Assembly (NCBI GenBank): GCA_031281815.1
Contig: JAITEY010000244.1
Coordinates: 1 to 5,621 of the forward strand
Length of the DNA stretch: 5,621 bases
Reading direction: 5' to 3'
From: Desulfovibrio sp.
Lineage (GTDB): Bacteria; Desulfobacterota; Desulfovibrionia; Desulfovibrionales; Desulfovibrionaceae
In this document: one piece after another, positions 1-4,080 of the stretch
How the letters are laid out: every line of letters starts with the position of its first letter
How positions within the stretch are numbered: the first letter of the stretch is position 1
Position numbers and translations under genes: made by a program
Notes under the pieces: model-generated
Database searches by the model: none
The model's input: the letters and a program-made list of their open reading frames with translations, nothing else
Told to the model about the DNA's origin: nothing

Positions 1-338
1 TCCCAGGATACCTTTTCCAGCGGACTGCTCTTGCCGCCCCTGCGGATCATGGGTTCCGTGATGCGGTCCGGCGTGTAAATAACCGGGATGAGCATGGACC
101 CCTTGAGACAGAGCAGGCCGGCATTGTGGTTGTTGGGGTCGCCCTTGACGGCGACAGCCTTGTCGCCCCTGACGCCGACCAGCACGCCGCAACCCGTGCC
201 GCAGTAGCGACAGACTCCCTTGACCCATTTATCCACGCCGTCGTCCTTGCCGGCGGCAGCGAGACAGGGGCCGCCGACCAGACTCAGGGCCGCGGCCGCT
301 GCGGAAGCTTTCAAAAATTCACGTCTTGATACACTCAT
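1..338 (-). CDS. napA: Periplasmic nitrate reductase catalytic subunit NapA, N-terminal part (cut by window edge)
   Basis: NapA reduces nitrate to nitrite in the periplasm using a bis-MGD molybdenum cofactor and one [4Fe-4S] cluster. Only the first 112 residues are in the window. Residues 4-10 read SRREFLK, a twin-arginine export motif, followed by an Ala-rich hydrophobic stretch to about residue 29. The mature start carries KWVKGVCRYCGTGCG, giving cysteines 43, 46, 50 and 77 (C-x2-C-x3-C-x26-C), the cluster ligands of the Nap/formate dehydrogenase family. Lys79, just after the fourth Cys (LLCLKG), is the conserved lysine between cluster and pterin. The molybdenum-ligand cysteine lies outside the window. 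The start is supported by GAGGAG six bases upstream of the ATG. It follows napM by 63 nt on the same strand, matching the napC-M-A order known from Desulfovibrio desulfuricans. Family assignment is firm. Choosing Nap over assimilatory Nas rests on the Tat signal and the neighbours. Confidence 0.95.
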   Translation of the reverse strand, partial: MSVSRREFLKASAAAAALSLVGGPCLAAAGKDDGVDKWVKGVCRYCGTGCGVLVGVRGDKAVAVKGDPNNHNAGLLCLKGSMLIPVIYTPDRITEPMIRRGGKSSPLEKVSW

Positions 339-362
339 GGTATTCTCCTCGCGTCTTCCGGG

Positions 363-401
363 GGGCCGAAGCCCGCGCTCCGCTGTTTCCCGTTCGGGAA
401 A
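363..401 (-). promoter_or_regulatory. Two hairpins in the napM-napA intercistronic gap
   Basis: In the mRNA sense (minus strand), TTTCCC-GAAC-GGGAAA (401-386) starts right after the napM stop codon. It is followed by GGGC-TTCG-GCCC (374-363), a C(UUCG)G tetraloop hairpin, and then the napA ribosome binding site. Neither is followed by a T-run, so they are not obvious terminators. They could protect an mRNA end or set the relative yield of NapM and NapA. The structures are read directly from sequence; the role is inferred. Confidence 0.5.
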
Positions 402-851
402 TCAGAAAGAGGTTTTGCCGGAAGCCGCCGTTTTTTGATAGGCATCGGCATGCATCGGGGTCTGGTGGCGCGGATGACAGGTGCCGCAGTCCAAACCTCC
501 CCCGAATTTCGCCGTCATGCGTTGCATGGCCGGATCGTGGCAGCGGGAACAAATCATGTTCTGATCCGGGTGCGCGGCAAAGGGTATGGAGCCTTTGCCG
601 TCGGGTTCGCCGTGGCATACCACGCATTTGACCAGCATAACGCCGTGTTTTGATTCCTGCCAGTCCTGGGTGACCTGAGCCGTTACCTTGACGTGGCAGC
701 TCAGGCAATCTTCATAGCCTTCCGGCGCGGCAAGATGGGCGGCTTCGCAACGGACCTCGGGAAAGGCTTTGTCCAGATAGAGAAAAAAGCCTCCGATGCC
801 GATGAGAATGAGGGCCAGGGCCACGCCGGCTGTTTTCATGTTACTCGGCAT
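402..851 (-). CDS. napM: Tetraheme c-type cytochrome NapM of the nitrate reductase system
   Basis: This is a 149-residue protein with one N-terminal hydrophobic segment (about residues 8-26, with no clear signal peptidase site, so probably a membrane anchor) and four c-heme motifs: CLSCH (49-53), CVVCH (76-80), CSRCH (101-105) and CGTCH (122-126). His39, 69, 94, 129 and 134 are candidate distal ligands. Cys35 is an extra cysteine outside the heme motifs. In Desulfovibrio desulfuricans, napM lies between napC and napA and is thought to relay electrons from NapC to NapA, which in that genus works without a NapB; the layout here is the same. The chosen ATG has GAGGAGG six bases upstream, inside the napC reading frame. 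An internal ATG at Met5 has no comparable site. The gene overlaps the end of napC by 11 nt, which suggests translational coupling. Confidence 0.9.
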   Translation of the reverse strand: MPSNMKTAGVALALILIGIGGFFLYLDKAFPEVRCEAAHLAAPEGYEDCLSCHVKVTAQVTQDWQESKHGVMLVKCVVCHGEPDGKGSIPFAAHPDQNMICSRCHDPAMQRMTAKFGGGLDCGTCHPRHQTPMHADAYQKTAASGKTSF

Positions 852-1437
852 CGTGCGCCTCCTCGTTATTCTGCATGCGTTCGGCGAAAAGCCGGTTTAC
901 TTCCAACCTGCGGTCGAATTCCGGAAGATGCGCGAGATTGATGTGGCAGCCGACGCATTTGCTTGAAGCCTGCCCGTTTTTTCCCAGGTAGGCGTCATGG
1001 GCGATGCGGCCGAGAGCCGTTATCGCCTGCTCGCCCCGCGCGTCCCTGTACAGGTCGTCGTGGCAGAGCCGACAGTTGCCGTCGTCGATAAAGCGGCGGG
1101 CCGTTTTCTGCATATCCGCCCTGAGCAGGGGCGCCCCGCCCCGGAACAGATGCATGTACAGATCCTTGAGTCCTGAATAGGTTTTAACGGCCATGTAACG
1201 CGGACCGAAGCCCGCCGGGATATGGCAGCGGACGCAGCTTATGTCCCCGCCGTCCTTGTCCCGCGCATGAGAGGAAAAACGCAGTTCCGCCGCCTGTTCT
1301 TCCATTTCATGACAGGCGGAAGAACAGAAGGACATGGTGGATGTGGCGGACAACAGCGCATAGGAAACGCCGCAAAACAGCGCAAGGGCGACGGCCGCGA
1401 TAACCGCGCGGCGATAGGTGTTCTTTTTTTCGGGCAT
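841..1437 (-). CDS. napC: NapC/NrfH-family tetraheme membrane quinol dehydrogenase
   Basis: The protein is 198 residues long, within the range of the NapC/NrfH family, which oxidises menaquinol at the outer face of the cytoplasmic membrane and feeds periplasmic reductases. A charged N-terminus (PEKKNTYRR) precedes one membrane helix (about 11-30). Four heme sites follow: CSSACHEM (38-45), CVRCH (68-72), CRLCH (122-126) and CVGCH (161-165). The family landmarks are present: His57 after the first site, KTYSGLKDLYMHLFRG (85-100) in the quinol-site region, His147, and the closing CxxCH-x4-H (CVGCHINLAH). The first site has three residues between its cysteines (CX3CH) rather than the usual two; I rechecked this codon by codon. 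It keeps the following x-Met seen at heme 1 of NrfH. The start has GAGG seven bases upstream. With napM and napA downstream I call it napC. An NrfH-type partner cannot be excluded by sequence alone, but there is no nrfA here. Confidence 0.9.
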   Translation of the reverse strand: MPEKKNTYRRAVIAAVALALFCGVSYALLSATSTMSFCSSACHEMEEQAAELRFSSHARDKDGGDISCVRCHIPAGFGPRYMAVKTYSGLKDLYMHLFRGGAPLLRADMQKTARRFIDDGNCRLCHDDLYRDARGEQAITALGRIAHDAYLGKNGQASSKCVGCHINLAHLPEFDRRLEVNRLFAERMQNNEEAHDAE

Positions 1438-1466
1438 GTCCGGACCTCGTTTGCCGATACGCGCTT

Positions 1467-1483
1467 CTGCATCGCGGATGCAG
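1467..1483. promoter_or_regulatory. Perfect inverted repeat 30 nt upstream of napC
   Basis: CTGCATC-GCG-GATGCAG has 7-bp arms around a 3-nt centre. It could be a regulator site near the nap promoter, or a leader hairpin just before the napC ribosome binding site. The symmetry is seen directly; no regulator consensus is recognised. Confidence 0.35.
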
Positions 1484-1574
1484 GGCGACAGGTGAAGGGA
1501 ACGCAGCCGTGCCGCGCGCCCCGCCGTTGCCGTGTTTTCCTGCAGTGCCCTCCAGTGGATCCTGCGGTCCGAAA

Positions 1575-1600
1575 GCCGTCATGCGCAATCGGCATGCGGC
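1575..1600. repeat. Imperfect inverted repeat upstream of napC
   Basis: The arms GCCG(t)CATGC and GCATGCGGC pair over 9 bp with a single-base bulge and a 7-nt centre (GCAATCG). It lies 138 bp upstream of the napC start, in the region where a nap promoter could be. No T-run follows it on either strand. Confidence 0.3.
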
Positions 1601-1620
1601 GGCAAGCCAAAAAATGCAAC

Positions 1621-1650
1621 CGTTGTATATGCCTCCGGCAGCCGGGGGAA
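1621..1650 (+). repeat. GC-rich intergenic repeat, copy 1 (degenerate)
   Basis: This 30-bp element begins CGTTGTATATGCCTCCGGC and matches 1692-1721 at 29 of 30 positions, in the same orientation. Beyond the match its continuation is diverged: the tight palindrome seen in copy 2 is reduced to a weak GGAA/TTCC pairing. It resembles the abundant intergenic sequences I recall from Desulfovibrionaceae genomes; that resemblance is from memory, not a search. Confidence 0.6.
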
Positions 1651-1691
1651 CTGGTTTCCAAACGCCGGGCACAACAGAGTGCCGATAATAA

Positions 1692-1735
1692 CGTTGTATA
1701 TGCCTCCGGCGGCCGGGGGAAATGATTTCCCCCGG
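1692..1735 (+). repeat. GC-rich intergenic repeat, copy 2, with a 10-bp palindrome
   Basis: The element starts with the same 30 bp as the copy at 1621 and continues into a perfect palindrome at 1713-1735: CCGGGGGAAA, loop TGA, TTTCCCCCGG. In RNA from either strand this would be a very stable hairpin. There is no T-run, so if it stops transcription from the upstream FmdE-family gene it does so without a classical intrinsic signal. Confidence 0.65.
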
Positions 1736-1764
1736 ACCCCCTCATCATAGTGCCTGGGGAGTTG

Positions 1765-1781
1765 AGGGGACGAAGTCCCCT
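1765..1781. repeat. Short perfect hairpin AGGGGAC-GAA-GTCCCCT
   Basis: The stem is 7 bp with a 3-nt loop, 29 bp beyond the larger palindrome of the intergenic repeat. It probably belongs to the same composite element. No T-run follows on either strand. Confidence 0.5.
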
Positions 1782-1808
1782 TCAGAGGAAATCAATCAAC
1801 CTTTACTT

Positions 1809-1832
1809 TTGGTATACTCTACTTGGTATAAT
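1809..1832 (+). promoter_or_regulatory. Extended -10 promoter element with a TTGGTATA direct repeat
   Basis: TATAAT (1827-1832) is preceded by TGG, giving an extended -10 (TGN-TATAAT). The octamer TTGGTATA occurs twice, at 1809 and 1823, with a 14-bp period. The -35 region is weak: TTTACT (1802-1807) is 19 bp away and TTACTT 18 bp away. This is a locally AT-rich island. No convincing gene follows on the plus strand, so a transcript would run antisense into the FmdE-family gene. Confidence 0.4.
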
Positions 1833-1887
1833 GTATGGCATTTTTCCAGCCGGCTTTCAACCCGCATTGTTGTTGGGAGTTGCCGGT

Positions 1888-1922
1888 TGCGTGCCTGCTG
1901 CGGCTGTGCGCGGGATGTGGGC
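1888..1922 (+). repeat. Short direct repeat, copy A
   Basis: The core CTGCGGCTGTGCGCGG (1898-1913) and its flanks recur 72 bp downstream at 1960-1993. Over the first 26 bp, starting at 1888, the copies differ at four positions. The 72-bp offset is a multiple of three. Confidence 0.5.
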
Positions 1923-1959
1923 GGCTTTACCTGGGAAGCGGGCATGTCGGCTATGCCTG

Positions 1960-1993
1960 TGCGCGCTTACTGCGGATGTGCGCGGAGGTGGGC
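1960..1993 (+). repeat. Short direct repeat, copy B
   Basis: This is the partner of 1888-1922, with core CTGCGGATGTGCGCGG followed by a GTGGGC shared by both. It lies just before the 3' end of the FmdE-family gene and may be the remains of a local duplication. Confidence 0.5.
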
Positions 1994-2011
1994 AGAGGCG
2001 GGCGGCGGGCT

Positions 2012-2584
2012 TCAGGGTGAAACGCTGTAGGGAGCGCCCTCGGCGCAGGCGCGGCAGAGGCTGCCGTGGGCGGCGGGGAAGCTTTCGCCGCAACGCGGGC
2101 AGACGGCAAGGGGACCGTCGCTTTTCCGGTTCAGCCGGGGGAGGTCCACGGTGACGGGCCGCAAAGTCATTATCGTCGTGCCGGCTTCGGCGATTTGTTG
2201 TTCCAGCAAGGCTTCGTCCTGTTCTTGCTTGCTTTTTTCCTTCATAATCCAGGCGCGGATTTCCGGCCATGGGCCGAGCAGTGCCGGGTCCACGCGGGCG
2301 CGGACGCCCCGGCCGGTGTATTTGTCGAACAGGGAAAGGGCCGTTTTGCCGTAAGGCGCGACATGCAGGCGCTTGTTGCCCGTGCTGCACGGGGTCAGCA
2401 ACTGCACGGCGTCGGGCAGACAGTTGTATGTTTCGACCAGGGCCTCAAACAGCACGCCCGCAGGCAGGGCGGCCGCGGCGGCAGTCGTCATGTAGCCGCC
2501 GATCAGCAGGCCGGGCGCGGCGTAGCCGTGGAATTTCACGGCAAGCTCCTTGAATTCGGAAAATCGGTAAGGGCCTACGTTCAT
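2012..2584 (-). CDS. FmdE-family protein with C-terminal zinc ribbon
   Basis: This 190-residue protein resembles the FmdE/FwdE family, named after a subunit found with molybdenum or tungsten formylmethanofuran dehydrogenase in methanogens but also present in many sulfate reducers, where its role is not settled. Family features: KFHGYAAPGLLIGGYM (17-32), matching the family's FHGH-x-CPG-x3-G region; a YNCLPDAVQLLTPCSTGN block (53-70) with Cys55 and Cys66; and YGKTALSLFDKYTGRGVR (78-95). Residues 114-134 are charged and probably helical. A zinc ribbon follows: Cys162-x2-Cys165 and Cys177-x2-Cys180. The cysteine before the first Pro-Gly is an alanine here (AAPG), so one expected metal ligand is missing. 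The ATG has GAGGA seven bases upstream. It lies 151 nt downstream of the Rrf2 gene on the same strand and may be co-transcribed with it. Family call is good; function unknown. Confidence 0.85.
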   Translation of the reverse strand: MNVGPYRFSEFKELAVKFHGYAAPGLLIGGYMTTAAAAALPAGVLFEALVETYNCLPDAVQLLTPCSTGNKRLHVAPYGKTALSLFDKYTGRGVRARVDPALLGPWPEIRAWIMKEKSKQEQDEALLEQQIAEAGTTIMTLRPVTVDLPRLNRKSDGPLAVCPRCGESFPAAHGSLCRACAEGAPYSVSP

Positions 2585-2626
2585 CAGAAATTCCTCATGG
2601 TTTGAAATATCACGTTTCCTTCACGG

Positions 2627-2646
2627 CTTACCGCTTCCCGCCTGCG
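2627..2646 (+). repeat. 20-bp exact direct repeat, copy 1, in the rrf2-fmdE gap
   Basis: CTTACCGCTTCCCGCCTGCG occurs here and again, identically, at 2696-2715 (69-bp period). On the gene strand it reads as a purine-rich AGGCGGGAAGCGG core. It lies just upstream of the FmdE-family start. Confidence 0.6.
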
Positions 2647-2695
2647 CGCGGGCGCTGCCGGGTACTCGTATTGTCGCCTTCGCGGCGCTGCCTGC

Positions 2696-2715
2696 CTTAC
2701 CGCTTCCCGCCTGCG
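2696..2715 (+). repeat. 20-bp exact direct repeat, copy 2, in the rrf2-fmdE gap
   Basis: This is the second identical copy of the 20-mer at 2627. It lies 20 bp downstream of the Rrf2 stop codon in gene orientation. It could be a paired binding site or a remnant of a dispersed repeat. Confidence 0.6.
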
Positions 2716-2735
2716 GCCGGGTCTTGACGTCCGCG

Positions 2736-3134
2736 TCACCACTGCATGATTTCCTTGAGCGTCACGGCGTTCAGCATATCCTGCAACCGCGAGGAAACAG
2801 CCCGCCAGTTCACGCGGGACGGGCATTGTTGTCCTTCGGGACAACAAGCGGACCGGCCGGTCCGGCACATGCTCAGATCCACGGCATCGTCAAACAGGAG
2901 CAGCAGTTCCCCGACGCGGATGTCCGACAGCGCGCGTTTCATGGTAAGGCCGCCGCGCGGGCCGACCGAGCCTTCGGTAATGCCGTGCCGTTTCAGGAGC
3001 GCATGGACGTTTTCCAGGGCGCGCTTGGAGGTTCCGATGCGTTCGGCCAAAGCGGCCAGACTGACCGGACGATCCGCCTGGGCGAGCGTACACAGCATAC
3101 GTATGGCGTACCTGGTGTTCACCGACAGACGCAC
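2736..3134 (-). CDS. Rrf2-family transcriptional regulator with an IscR-like cysteine cluster
   Basis: The product is a 132-residue winged-helix regulator, a normal length for Rrf2 proteins. It opens with RLSVNTRYAIRMLCTLA, the family's N-terminal signature. The recognition-helix region is SLAALAERIGTSKRALENVH (25-44), and the wing GPRGGLTM is at 58-65. Cys90, Cys97, Cys98 and Cys104 (CRTGRSACCPEGQQC) sit almost exactly where IscR has its [2Fe-2S] ligands (92, 98, 104), so an iron-sulfur or redox/NO sensor is likely. I chose the GTG at 3134: it has GGAGGG eight bases upstream and starts at the family's usual first residues. A longer frame reaching an ATG at 3236 adds 34 residues unlike the family. 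It is transcribed away from the chemoreceptor and toward the FmdE-family gene. Its own targets are unknown. Confidence 0.88.
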   Translation of the reverse strand: MRLSVNTRYAIRMLCTLAQADRPVSLAALAERIGTSKRALENVHALLKRHGITEGSVGPRGGLTMKRALSDIRVGELLLLFDDAVDLSMCRTGRSACCPEGQQCPSRVNWRAVSSRLQDMLNAVTLKEIMQW

Positions 3135-3163
3135 GGCATATTCCCTCCGTATTGATGCAGACG

Positions 3164-3184
3164 ATATACGCTGTAAACACAGTA
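3164..3184. promoter_or_regulatory. Imperfect inverted repeat upstream of the Rrf2 gene
   Basis: ATAC-gc-TGT, centre AAACA, then CAGTAT forms an imperfect dyad 30-50 bp upstream of the GTG start. TTTACA on the minus strand lies within it and could serve as a weak -35. It is a possible autoregulatory site, which is common for Rrf2 genes, but the match is poor. Confidence 0.25.
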
Positions 3185-3243
3185 TCACCGTACACGGGGC
3201 AGTGTCCAGAATTTCCGCATGCAGGGGATAGGACATCGCCTTG

Positions 3244-3295
3244 CGCCGCCGGGAGCTCGCCGGGCGGCGTGTCCGGCTTGAGCCGGAATCTCAAG
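3244..3295. repeat. Cluster of GC hairpins between the divergent Rrf2 gene and plus-strand promoter
   Basis: There are three overlapping inverted repeats: CGCCGCC/GGCGGCG (3244-3250 with 3263-3269), TCCGGCT-TG-AGCCGGA (3272-3287), and CTTGAG/CTCAAG (3277-3282 with 3290-3295). The last two are mutually exclusive. No T-run follows on either strand. The block separates the Rrf2 upstream region from the promoter at 3343. Confidence 0.45.
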
Positions 3296-3317
3296 CGCAC
3301 AACGCGCTAATAGCATA

Positions 3318-3357
3318 TCGAGATTATTTATTGCATTTACCCTTGACATTATCTCGA
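3318..3357. promoter_or_regulatory. Widely spaced inverted repeat TCGAGAT / ATCTCGA around the -35 region
   Basis: TCGAGAT (3318-3324) and ATCTCGA (3351-3357) are perfect 7-bp arms separated by 26 bp. The second arm overlaps the spacer of the promoter at 3343 and the left half of the dyad at 3352, so all three may be sites of one regulator. Confidence 0.35.
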
Positions 3358-3370
3358 ATAGGCGTATACT
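3343..3370 (+). promoter_or_regulatory. Near-consensus sigma-70 promoter
   Basis: TTGACA (3343-3348, perfect -35) is followed after 16 bp by TATACT (3365-3370, one mismatch to TATAAT), in an AT-rich pocket. Transcription would start near 3377 and run toward the chemoreceptor gene. It is the best promoter in the window, yet the first 730 bp downstream hold no credible gene. Confidence 0.7.
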
Positions 3371-3380
3371 GTATTCGACA
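3352..3380. promoter_or_regulatory. Operator-like dyad covering the -10 region
   Basis: TCTCGAATA (3352-3360), 11-bp centre, TATTCGACA (3372-3380). The arms match at 8 of 9 positions, with six central-most pairs perfect (CGAATA/TATTCG). The dyad covers the spacer, the -10 and the expected start site of the promoter at 3343, where a bound protein would repress. The divergent Rrf2 product is an obvious candidate but this is inference. Confidence 0.5.
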
Positions 3381-3607
3381 AAGTCGGGAAAGTAGTCCTG
3401 GCCCGCCATGCGCGCAGCGGCAGGATGCAGACATTCCAGGCTTGGTCGGCGTTCCGCGCCGCGGCGCTTTCGTTTTTCGCGCAGAAAAACGGGAAAAAGC
3501 GGCGTTAATGACGAGGCCTCATCACTCAAGCGCCTTCCGCATGCAGCGGCCGCCTTGCGGGAGATTGCCTGAGTTGCCGTACCCAGCGCGGGTCCGGCAT
3601 CGCACGG

Positions 3608-3625
3608 AAAACCTGCAGGTTTTTT
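3608..3625 (+). terminator. Palindrome AAAACCTG/CAGGTTTT followed by TT, possible weak terminator
   Basis: This is a perfect 16-bp palindrome with A-run, short GC stem and T-run order. The stem would be six pairs with a TGCA loop, low in GC for a strong intrinsic terminator. It lies about 230 nt after the expected start from the promoter at 3343, so it could end a short RNA. Confidence 0.35.
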
Positions 3626-3768
3626 CTACGGCAGTGTTCATGCCTCCGCTTTTTACATGCGCCGCCCCGTTTCCGGAGCGGCTGAAGGCTTGCTGCACCT
3701 TTAAGAAGAGAGTAAGGTGTAAAAAAAGACCTCAGGCATGCGCCCCCTCTCCCGTCGAGCGGCTTTCT

Positions 3769-3870
3769 AGGCAGCCTTTGTGCGGGAAACAGCCGGCGCA
3801 TGCCCGCGAAAATAAGTACAACAAAACCGGAAGGGTCGATATCGGCTGAGGCGGGGGTAAGCCTCGGCGG
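3769..3870 (+). repeat. Tandem structured unit 1
   Basis: Order: AGGCA, then AAACAGCCGG (3787-3796), an A-rich linker, ACAACAAAACCGGAA (3818-3832), and a hairpin 3845-3852/3861-3868 (GCTGAGGC with GCCTCGGC, eight pairs with one G-U). An upstream GCGGG/CCCGC pairing (3782-3786 with 3803-3807) is possible. It matches unit 2 with an offset of 119 then 122 bp. In the 36 bp from 3818, six positions differ and all are transitions. The hairpin is followed by GGAAAA-CATAT-TTTTCC. Confidence 0.6.
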
Positions 3871-3887
3871 GAAAACATATTTTTCCA

Positions 3888-3992
3888 AGGCAACCCTGTT
3901 GTTGAAAACAGCCGGTGTTTGCCTGCAAAAAAAACACACACAACAAAACCGGAAAGATCGACATCAGCCGGGGCGTCGTGCGCCCCGGCTGA
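3888..3992 (+). repeat. Tandem structured unit 2
   Basis: The elements follow the same order as unit 1: AGGCAA, AAACAGCCGG (3906-3915), a CA/A-rich linker, ACAACAAAACCGGAA (3940-3954), and a 12-bp GC hairpin at 3964-3992. AGGCAA (3888-3893) can pair with TTGCCT (3919-3924). Unit 2 differs from unit 1 in the hairpin so that an A-U pair (3849/3864) becomes G-C (3971/3985) and a U-G pair becomes C-G, keeping the stem. It could be a small-RNA gene with its terminator. Confidence 0.6.
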
Positions 3993-4004
3993 GAATCCTT
4001 TTTT
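3964..4004 (+). terminator. Terminator-like GC hairpin plus six-T run
   Basis: A 12-bp perfect stem (TCAGCCGGGGCG with CGCCCCGGCTGA, loop TCGTG) ends at 3992. After six bases come six Ts (3999-4004). The gap before the T-run is a little long but the stem is very stable. It would end RNA from the promoter at 3343, making a transcript of about 630 nt, and isolate the chemoreceptor gene. Confidence 0.6.
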
Positions 4005-4048
4005 GCCGACGATCCTGCAAAATGACCAACAACGTCTTTGTTGCTGTT

Positions 4049-4080
4049 TTTGCCGGTAACCGGCAAACCCGCACTTTTTT
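4049..4080 (+). terminator. Dyad TTTGCCGG-TAA-CCGGCAAA upstream of the chemoreceptor, with a trailing T-run
   Basis: Perfect 8-bp arms at 4049-4056 and 4060-4067; six Ts follow at 4075-4080 after seven bases. It could be a second terminator or an operator in the chemoreceptor promoter region. A preceding CAACAA/TTGTTG pairing (4027-4043) adds to the symmetry. No clear sigma-70 or sigma-28 promoter for the downstream gene was found. Confidence 0.35.

Larger units (their letters stand above)
1438..2011. other. Gene-free stretch between napC and the FmdE-family gene
   Basis: I see no credible coding region here. The open frames across 1722-2154 on the plus strand lack a ribosome binding site, have low-complexity Ala/Arg/Gly-rich translations, and partly run into the antisense of the FmdE-family gene. 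The stretch must hold the nap promoter on the minus strand (or else nap is read through from the upstream gene), but I found no convincing -35/-10 pair, sigma-54 site or FNR/HcpR-like site for it. It does contain inverted repeats, a repeated GC-rich element and a plus-strand extended -10 element, listed separately. Confidence 0.7.

Noticed and set aside
1590..1620. Possible sigma-54 site on the minus strand (TTGGCTTGCC... upstream of napC)
   Set aside because: The GG to GC spacing is one base short of the required ten and the flanks do not match.
2584..2868. Minus-strand open frame of 94 codons between the Rrf2 and FmdE-family genes
   Set aside because: It overlaps the end of the Rrf2 gene in another frame and is Arg-rich because of GC-rich repeats; no start signal.
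3135..3236. Longer Rrf2 start at the ATG at 3236
   Set aside because: It would add 34 residues with no family match. The GTG at 3134 has a GGAGGG site and begins at the usual Rrf2 N-terminus.
3185..3529. Minus-strand open frame of 114 codons upstream of the Rrf2 gene
   Set aside because: No family recognised, poor ribosome binding site (10-base spacing), and it would run through the promoter and operator region in the opposite direction.
3241..3849. Plus-strand open frame of 202 codons across the promoter region
   Set aside because: It begins upstream of the promoter at 3343, has no ribosome binding site, and its translation shows no domain or hydrophobic pattern of a real protein.
4005..4060. 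Possible sigma-28 (flagellar) promoter for the chemoreceptor: GCCGACGA and GCCGGTAA resemble the GCCGATAA -10
   Set aside because: No TAAAG-like -35 at the right distance upstream of either.
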